A DNA stretch of 11,279 nucleotides. It comes from Neolecta irregularis DAH-3. Lineage: Eukaryota; Ascomycota; Neolectomycetes; Neolectales; Neolectaceae. Shown here piece after piece: positions 1 to 5,784 of the stretch. The translations under genes were made by a program, and so were the position numbers. Below the pieces are notes generated by a model. That model was not told the origin of the DNA. It ran no database searches and saw nothing but the letters and a program-made list of their open reading frames with translations. Location: assembly GCA_001929475.1 (NCBI GenBank), contig LXFE01000220.1, positions 1-11,279 on the forward strand, read 5' to 3'. Each line of letters opens with the position of its first letter. The stretch's first letter is position 1.

Positions 1-146
1 AGGAACGTTGCATCATTTTAAGGAGTCATGTATAGTATATAAGGGAAGCGGATACAGACTATCTAGTCTCGTATCTTAAGCTAGGTATGTCCCCGTTGAA
101 GATTCTCGTATCTTAAGCTAGAAATATATCCTAGTCTTATTCGTAC
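1..146 (+). repeat. Left arm of inverted repeat (foldback/MITE family)
   Basis: This segment is the reverse complement, with a few substitutions and one indel of about 8 bp, of 2838-2990 at the other side of the leftmost gene. Landmarks shared in both arms are AGGAAC at the outer end, the run TATAGTATATAAGGGAAG, and CCTAGTCTTATTCGTAC at the inner end. It contains an internal direct repeat, TCTCGTATCTTAAGCTAG, at 67-84 and 104-121. The outer boundary coincides with the first base of the window, so the element may extend further left. Whether it is one end of a larger element or a separate MITE half cannot be decided from the window. Confidence 0.85.
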
Positions 147-226
147 TGAGGTCTCACTCTTACATTAGCAAGTCTGGCTACAAAGACATGAAATATATTT
201 TTATAGCTAGATGTTTTTTCAGTATT

Positions 227-1600
227 TTATATATCATGAATCACAGGCGCTTCATACATCCACTCAAGTGTGGAAAGTTCTCTATAAATAAAATTAACAA
301 CATTGGCCCGAGAAGTGGACAAATGCCCTTTTGACTGAGTTTTGAGTTCCACCCTGTATGGAGTAGGCATGTCCGTCGCGTCTCCCACTGGGGAATACAG
401 TTTGAATATCGTAAATTCAAGGCCGCTCGTCTTAATGATGTCAACCAGTCGCTGCATCTGGGAGAACACGGTTTTATAGATCCGGGTAGCTACTCTCCAC
501 TTAACATCTTCAAAAATTCCTCTCGCGGAAGCCTCTTGATCCCCTATCTGCGCTGCGCCCAGTGAAATGATACGTTGGACACCATGTTGCTTCATGGCTA
601 CTACCAGTTTCTCGTAGAACGCGACCAATTGTTGGCTTGAGGAACCATCTGTTTTAGCAACAAACATTGTGCTGATTACTGCATCGACATTCTTCAAAGC
701 CTCGTTTACAACGTCCATTGAATATTTCTCTCCTTGGAACATAGTGATCTGACTTCGCAGATCTTCAACTATCACATCTGGTGAAGTCACAATAATGTTG
801 ATTTGGTAGCCCCTTGCTAATCCTTCTGCACACAGTGCAGAGGAGTACCACCCATATGAGTCGAGTATTAACACTCGTTTGTGAGATGTTGGGCTCTTTA
901 GGAGTGGTTCTTGATTCTTATCATCGAAGAGGCTTTGCAGTATACTCGGCATACGAGTGCTCAAGCTATGCCTGTTTGCTTTTTTCATATATTCTTCAAG
1001 TTGAAAAGGGCGAATGGTGGCTATCATCATCAGCACTCACTTTACAACTCAAGTGACTACCGTGATTCTTGAGTTGAATTGAACGATCACGTAAACCCGA
1101 CTCTATTATTGAAACTTTTTGGCAATCTTTGCTGATCTCATCCAAGTCTCCGAGAGATCGTATCGTTTGACCATGCTCTTCCTGACAGACATAAAATTTG
1201 TGGTTCTTTTTGCCATCAAAAGTTATTACTTCAAGCTCTCCGTCGCGATCAAATTGAAACTTTGCTGTTACAGGCGCCCCAGTGTGATCAACTTGAAACT
1301 CTGCTGTATCCTGAAACTTTGAGAGAACGAGTTCCCCAGTAGGAGTGATCAATATGAATTCTACAAACGCATTGCAAAGGTAACTTTGATTCCAGAAGAA
1401 CTCGCTTGGAAGTGGATTGACGGCTATTGACAAATAATCGAAACTCAAATACTGAGGTTGCGAATGAACGATCGTATCGTAGAGAATTTCCAATTCTAAA
1501 GGATGAGATCAGAGATTAGACATATGTTCTTACTAAATGATTCGATTGCGACAATGAAGGTAAGGATACAAGTCAGCAACGCAGTTTTCATTAGAGCCAT
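227..1600 (-). CDS. Signal/anchor segment + unknown domain + NAD(P)-binding (NmrA-like) protein, two introns
   Basis: Preferred model: exons 1600-1534, 1495-1061 and 1020-227, giving 431 aa. Introns 1533-1496 (38 nt, GTAAGA...TTTAG) and 1060-1021 (40 nt, GTAGTC...GATAG) keep one frame throughout. Residues 1-22 (MALMKTALLTCILTFIVAIE) look like a signal peptide or membrane anchor. Residues about 24-165 are beta-rich and not recognised. Residues about 215-431 resemble an atypical-SDR/NmrA NAD(P)-binding fold: a first strand KRVLILDSYGWYSSAL, then NVDAVISTM, QHGVQRIISLGAA, SGLEFTIFKLYSP and a terminal LSTSRANVVNFIYREL. The usual GxxGxxG loop is degenerate: only the middle glycine of D-S-Y-G-W-Y-S is left, so dinucleotide binding may be weak or lost. 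Alternative model: two same-strand genes, a secreted protein ending at 996 and a cytosolic one starting with ATG at 1030, overlapping by 35 bp. The fusion is favoured because its second intron matches the window's intron size, but its GTAGTC donor is weak and a secreted NmrA-like protein is unusual. A TATATA motif lies near 1657-1663. Confidence 0.6.
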
Positions 1601-2067
1601 GTGGTTTGAGAGAAATTCCGCGATCTTGAAATATCTTGGAACTGGAGATGACTTCAGTATATACTGCATTTTTGCAGCAATCAAGCTTTTATTACAAATG
1701 CAACTGTCAACTTCATCGTACAATTTCATTTCACTACTCAACCCTCGGCCTGTGGCACAGAATTGATACAAGTTTTGCGGGGGACAATTAAGGCGTCATT
1801 TTTTGTTTCTCTTCGATCTTTGGCTTACCGCCAAGTCATGTTCGTAGCCGAATCTGCATCGATGTCTCACGTTCACGTCCTTGTCATCCGCGTCTACCTC
1901 CAAATAGATCATGCTCGTGAAGGCAGCAGCAGGCTAAGCTCGCCATAGCCTTTGCGCGAATACCAACACGTAAGGTGGTGCTGATGCAACAAAGCGGATA
2001 TATCGATGTCTCGGGATATATTTAATACATCTGATACATTTGATTTCGTTTATTCGGAAATTAAATA
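1601..2067. other. Intergenic, upstream of the NmrA-like gene
   Basis: No supported gene. It contains the presumed promoter of the minus-strand gene, with a TATATA sequence around 1657-1663 about 60 bp upstream of the ATG at 1600. Open frames here on either strand are short, mostly lack ATG starts and resemble no family I know. Confidence 0.6.
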
Positions 2068-2181
2068 TGCTCCGATAATATACTCACATAATGTGCTCCG
2101 ATAATAAGCTCCGATAATGTACTCCGATAATAAGCTCCGAAAATGTGCTCCGATAATAAGCTCCGATAATGTGTTCCGATG
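2068..2181 (+). repeat. 26-bp tandem repeat array
   Basis: There are four consecutive 26-bp units plus a partial fifth. Each unit is a dimer of a 12-14-bp subunit of the form TGCTCCGATAATAA / GCTCCGATAATG. Units start at 2068, 2094, 2120 and 2146, and a degenerate partial unit (TGTTCCGATG) at 2172. The first copy is the most diverged (TATACTCACATAATG in its second half); units 2 and 4 are identical. It lies in gene-free DNA. Confidence 0.9.
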
Positions 2182-2293
2182 TTGCAACATATGTATTGAA
2201 CCAATAACCAGACTTGCTTGCTTCCATATTTCAGCTCTTTGGACTTGCTTGCTTGGACTTACTTGGTATTTTACTTCAGTGTTGCGGATGGAC

Positions 2294-2376
2294 CATGGAC
2301 TTTATCCAGTCCATGAAAAATCCACCCACTGGACTAGGGAAAAGCCCGGTCCATCGGGTCGGACTGGATGGACCGT
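2294..2376. repeat. Two adjacent hairpins built from a GGTCCAT/AGTCCAT motif
   Basis: The first hairpin is perfect: CATGGACT (2294-2301), loop TTATCC, AGTCCATG (2308-2315). The second is CGGTCCATC (2348-2356), an 11-nt loop, and GATGGACCG (2368-2376). Related fragments (GGATGGACC at 2286-2294, ACTGGACTAGG at about 2329-2338, GGACTGGATGG) fill the gap, so the segment is an inverted/direct repeat cluster of one short motif. No function can be assigned. Confidence 0.8.
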
Positions 2377-2439
2377 ATCACGGATTTACCCCGTTGTGAA
2401 AATAGCTGCTACAGGATCAGCACAACCTCTTTGATTTTC

Positions 2440-2735
2440 TCTCTCCCACCTCGCCCATGCCTCCTCTCCCGTCCCGCGCGTTCTGTCCCTCCTTGCGCGT
2501 CCCACCTCGCCCGCCCCTCCTGCCTCGCCCGTCCCGAGCATCCCGCCCTCCTATCCGTCCCGCGCATCCGATCCCGCGCATGCCTCCCACCTTGCCCGTC
2601 CCGCGCGTTCCTCTCACCTCGCCCGTCCCGAGCATCCGTTCCACCTCGCCCATCCCGCTGGTCCCTCCCGCCTCGCCCGTCTCGCCAGTCCCTGTCCAGC
2701 CTGTGCCTCCTCTCCCATCCTGCCTGCATCTCCTG
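2440..2735. repeat. C-rich, A-poor minisatellite-like tract
   Basis: About 290 bp with extreme strand asymmetry: the plus strand is almost free of A and dominated by C with T and G. A loose unit, CCTCGCCCGTCCCG followed by AGCATCC or CGCGTTCC, recurs roughly every 30-40 bp in decayed form. It is sharply different from the AT-rich DNA on both sides. The repetitive composition keeps several frames open on both strands (Pro/Ser/Arg-rich on plus, Arg/Gly/Asp-rich on minus). These frames look like consequences of the repeat, not genes. Confidence 0.85.
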
Positions 2736-2756
2736 TACTTCCAGTCTTATGCACCA

Positions 2757-2990
2757 CTAGGTATGTCCCCATTAAAGATTCTCGTATCTTAAGCTAGAAA
2801 TACATCCTAGTCTTATTCATAAAAAAATGTAAGTGTGGTACGAATAAGACTAGGATATATTTCTAGCTTAAGATATGAGAATCTTTAATGGAGACATACC
2901 TAGCTTAAGATATGAGAATCTTAGCTAGATAGTCCTTATCCACTTCCCTTATATACTATACATAGCTCCTTAAAATATTGCAATGTTCCT
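2757..2990. mobile_element. Foldback MITE-like element, 5' arm truncated
   Basis: Arms 2757-2819 and 2841-2903 are near-perfect reverse complements, 63 bp each, separated by a loop of about 21 nt (core AAAAAAATGTAAGTG). The right arm then continues outward to 2990 with sequence matching the reverse complement of 1-146, while the corresponding outer part of the left arm is missing. A full-length copy would therefore be a long hairpin with arms of about 150 bp ending in AGGAAC...GTTCCT. No transposase is present, so it is non-autonomous. Target-site duplication cannot be checked because the 5' end is truncated. Confidence 0.8.
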
Positions 2991-3015
2991 GCAGCTTAAT
3001 CCTTGTCCTGCATTT

Positions 3016-3084
3016 AAGGTATACAAATATCTATACCCCTTTTCTATGTTATGCATGTGAGGTATACCAAACTGTATACCCTTA
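3016..3084. repeat. Pair of GGTATA/TATACC palindromes in gene 3' flank
   Basis: Two copies of the same inverted repeat, GGTATA - 8 nt - TATACC, lie at 3018-3037 and 3061-3080. Copy starts are 43 bp apart and the second ends 24 bp beyond the stop codon of the 367-aa minus-strand gene. They probably fall in its 3' UTR or terminator region. The duplication of identical 6-8-6 geometry is seen directly; any role in 3'-end formation is inference. Confidence 0.65.
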
Positions 3085-3103
3085 CATTATGCTTGCTGTT
3101 ATT

Positions 3104-4248
3104 TCAGAGATTAGATGACTCCACCGGACAGTACATAGGGGCTATAATTCTGGTCCAATCCCCATTGACTTCTTTCCTCCGTCTTACAACCGGCGACACA
3201 GCCACGTACAGCCCAGTGCCATTAATTCTGGCAATGCCTTTATTTTCCTTCGATGGGCTAGGCAGCATAATCTCAAATTCTCCTATATCTTTTGCCATTT
3301 CAACGCTCAGCTTGTAGGCGTCAATGAATATATCAACCAGTGCGATGACAGCAGAATCATCGAGAGCAATATTGATACTTTGAATGACCAACTTTGTTGT
3401 TTTTTGAAGAGCAAGTAGTTTAGAGTCGGAGATATCGGAGAAAGGGGTTTCGCTGAAGAGGTTGCTTCTCCAGTTCCATGCGCTCCGAACATTATCTCAT
3501 AAGTCAATGATATTAGAATAAAAGAAGACAATGTACCAATAAGTTTTGCTTCATACATCATAGCTAATGAATGTAAGCCCTCCCAGACCTCGCTGTGAGC
3601 AAAGTAGTTGAACAACTGGCCAACTAACTTTTCTGAAATGAAGCGACGGATAAGAATGCTTCTGAGGTCAGGGGATTTGTTAATCTCAATCCAAGTTATG
3701 GTTGGAGCGATCTCAGTGCGGGACCAAGCAATAATCTCACTTTCCAAGGGAATGTGGCGATTTTGGAGATCGTCATTGATATATTTGCTCACCCATAGTT
3801 TCACATCATTCAAAGTTTTTGAAAAGCAGTCAGTGTAATAATTATCGTGATGTAGCTGCACCCGCAAGGCTGGGGAGGATGCCTTTTTGTGTGCATGTGT
3901 CCATTTTGAAGGAAAATGAAAGCGTGCAGAGCCCTGGGTAGTGGTATCGTCGGATATAAGGCTTCGGGGACGAGATCTTCGCAAATCGGCCGTGTCTCGG
4001 GATTGAACGCTGAATCTGGGGTTGAAGGATCTAGTTGGAGCAGAAGCAGGGGCACCGTCGATTGGTATGGATGGCTTGGAGCGATGTGGTGGCGCTCCGA
4101 AGATCTTCAGTTTCTGAGAGGCAGGTAAACGAGGCGTTTGGGCATATGAATAGTCATCAACGGTGGATCTAGATGAAATCGAGGCGGAATTGGAGTTCTT
4201 GGTGGCAGACCGCTTCCTATGAGGTTTGAATCTGTCTAGAAGACCCAT
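3104..4248 (-). CDS. Uncharacterised 367-aa protein, basic disordered N-terminus and helical C-terminal domain
   Basis: Exons 4248-3537 and 3495-3104, with a 41-nt intron 3536-3496 (GTACAT...ATGAG). Removing it turns the frame into KLI-DNVRSAWNWRSNLFSE, which continues in frame to a TGA stop. The start MGLLDRFKPHRKR is preferred over an in-frame ATG at 4317 because a TATATATA box (4283-4290) lies 35-42 bp upstream of it and downstream of the other. Residues about 5-140 are rich in Ser, Arg, Lys and Pro and are probably disordered. From about 145 the protein becomes amphipathic and helical (LESEIIAWSRTEIAPTITW, LIRRFISEKLVGQLFNYF), suggesting a globular helical domain. The C-terminus includes PSPSKENKGIARINGTGLY and a basic RRRK patch. 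No signal peptide or membrane span is seen. I do not recognise the family. Coding sense is supported by frame continuity across the intron. Confidence 0.8.
3496..3536 (-). other. 41-nt spliceosomal intron
   Basis: GTACAT donor, TTCTAAT branch-like motif, ATGAG acceptor, on the minus strand. It is needed to join two overlapping frames into one 367-aa protein. A single nucleotide (G, 3537) is carried across the junction to make an Asp codon. Confidence 0.8.
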
Positions 4249-4282
4249 TGCATCAAACAGGCGTATAGATGAGGCGCAGATG

Positions 4283-4290
4283 TATATATA
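4283..4290 (-). promoter_or_regulatory. TATA box of the 367-aa protein gene
   Basis: TATATATA, 35-42 bp upstream of the chosen ATG at 4248. The spacing would place transcription start just before that ATG, which supports the MGLLDRF start over the upstream in-frame ATG at 4317. Confidence 0.5.
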
Positions 4291-4329
4291 ACATGGTCTG
4301 TTACAAGCTAGGTCCATGAAACGTGCTCA

Positions 4330-4406
4330 CAAATCTCTCCGGCCTGTTAGTCAGACAGGCCAATTAATCCAGTCAATCTAAGCGAAATAACCGAGAGAGA
4401 GATTTG
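4330..4406. repeat. Nested inverted repeat
   Basis: The outer arms CAAATCTCTC (4330-4339) and GAGAGATTTG (4397-4406) are perfect over 10 bp. They enclose a second perfect hairpin, GGCCTGT-TAGTCAG-ACAGGCC (4341-4361). The structure lies about 80 bp upstream of the leftward gene's ATG. It does not resemble a tRNA. Function is unknown. Confidence 0.6.
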
Positions 4407-4548
4407 AAAACGGTATCAAAAGCATAGAATTGAGACCACCTTCGGACTGGTTGCAGGTCAATTTTGGATTTATTTATGTACATATCAAGACTTGATGTAA
4501 ATGTTGATTAGGTATCGGATATGCTATTTTCAGTGTGGCCAACCACCT

Positions 4549-4665
4549 TATTGGAAGAAGATGTCAGCACAAGTGACAGACTTCTGCAACTCATGCTCGC
4601 AATGTGCAAGAGTTAAGGCGGATACTCGTGGGAAGTGGTTAGTGTTCGTCTTGTCAGTTCGCTGA
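4549..4665 (+). pseudogene. Relic of retrotransposon integrase zinc-binding segment
   Basis: The frame reads YWKKM, then AQVTDFCN, then SCSQCARVKADTR, and reaches a TGA at 4663-4665. This matches the familiar pattern of Ty3/gypsy-type integrase H2C2 zinc domains: YW-x-K-M, an acidic/hydrophobic spacer ending in Y/F, S-C-x2-C-x-R-x-K and a following T/R. The upstream His-containing half and the downstream catalytic core with its DDE residues are not found in any frame nearby, so only a fragment of about 30 codons survives. The resemblance is from memory of the family pattern; chance similarity of a short stretch is possible. Confidence 0.4.
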
Positions 4666-5784
4666 CTTGGCCGGCAGACGACATCACGTGTAATCATGCG
4701 CCCATCTCTTCCCATCCTCAATCGAGAATTTGATGCATTTCACTTCCTTTCTAACTTACTTTCCCGAAACAGCATGCAACGATGCTAAGAAGCATTCCTT
4801 CGGTGAATCACCCCGCGTTGGGATTTCAGCTCGTATTAATCCTGAATATAACAAATAGAATCCTTGCGAAACGATGATGAGATCGAACAGGTTGACGTTG
4901 ACAGAAGAAGGAGCGGCTAGTGAGTTTCAAACTTATTGGCTAAGACATGAATAAAGTTTGGAGAGGCCTAGAAGAGTGAAACATGTCGGAAAATCCGTAT
5001 TTGAAGTATAAGTTTATCCAACTTCGCCACGGATATTCGAGTTTCAAGAGCGATTGGAATGAAATTCAGGTTTCTTGCACTGTCGTATATGCCGTTAGAG
5101 TATTCTTCAATGAAAATTAAGCCAATATCCAAAAATTTATAATATACTTTGTCTGAGAATATCCTACAGACTTCTCGGATAGTTCCGGGGCAACATTACA
5201 AAGAATGCTGCAATAGGCTCTGCTACGCGTTTTCTTAAAGGAAGAAGGTACTCGCTATCGTCTTCCATACGTACCATACAGGTCCCTCGAATTTTGATTC
5301 TATCGAATCAAATTGGCGAAATCTCACGATATCATTAGAACCAGTGCTCGTTTCCATAGGATTCTAGTTTGAGAAGTATCATGATTGGTAGGTGCAGGCA
5401 TACGAAGCTGCTATCTCCACGCTCACGAACGACACACGCAGTTCAGCAGATCCTTGAATTTTAGTCTCTGTTTGTAGCTTACCCAATTATCTATTAAGAA
5501 CGCTGAATAACATTCAAACTTGGTGATTTCGTAACAGTATGGAATTTATTCAGTTGGTGTGAAAGAATAGATTAGCAATATACGGGTGTTATCAGCTCAG
5601 AATTCGTCCCGGCGCTGCTTCGGAATGGAAGTCAGCTGAGAAATGTTCTATTGGGTTCAATATAGCGTTCAGGCTATCTCAGGAAGAGAGTAAACGTTGT
5701 GCCTATTTGAGGAGATTTAACGCGGCAGCAAAGTCAAGCTCCTTTTCACTCCCTCCTCCACAGGACCTCCACTTAAATTTCAGG

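Larger units (their letters stand above)
4249..5784. other. Divergent intergenic region
   Basis: About 1.5 kb between two divergently transcribed genes, with no intact gene. It contains the TATA box of the leftward gene (4283-4290), a nested inverted repeat at 4330-4406, a probable integrase relic at 4549-4665, and a short hairpin TTTGATTC-TATC-GAATCAAA near 5293-5312. Open frames are all short. The sequence just upstream of 5785 should contain the rightward promoter, but no convincing TATA box is visible. Confidence 0.7.

Noticed and set aside
994-1040. 47-nt GTGAGT...TTGAAG alternative intron
   Set aside because: It has a good donor, but splicing it reaches a stop after two codons, so it only trims the tail of a stand-alone secreted protein. 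Kept as a possibility for the two-gene model but not used.
917-1040. 124-nt intron linking the secreted segment directly to the NAD(P)-binding domain
   Set aside because: In phase, but about three times longer than every other intron in the window; the 40-nt solution is simpler.
1503-1948. Plus-strand open frames opposite and beyond the leftmost gene's first exon
   Set aside because: Antisense shadows or short frames without homology; the minus-strand signal peptide and splice sites explain the region.
2068-2181. A CRISPR-like array
   Set aside because: Repeat units are directly contiguous with no unique spacers, and the window is eukaryotic.
2368-2792. Overlapping Pro/Ser/Arg-rich (plus) and Arg/Gly/Asp-rich (minus) open frames
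   Set aside because: They are by-products of the C-rich, A-poor minisatellite tract; several frames are open at once on both strands and the residues simply follow the repeat.
1-2990. A complete autonomous DNA transposon
   Set aside because: No transposase, helicase or other mobility gene lies between the inverted arms.
4330-4406. A tRNA gene, because the nested stems span 77 nt
   Set aside because: The stems are 10 and 7 bp in the wrong arrangement and there is no recognisable A-box or B-box.
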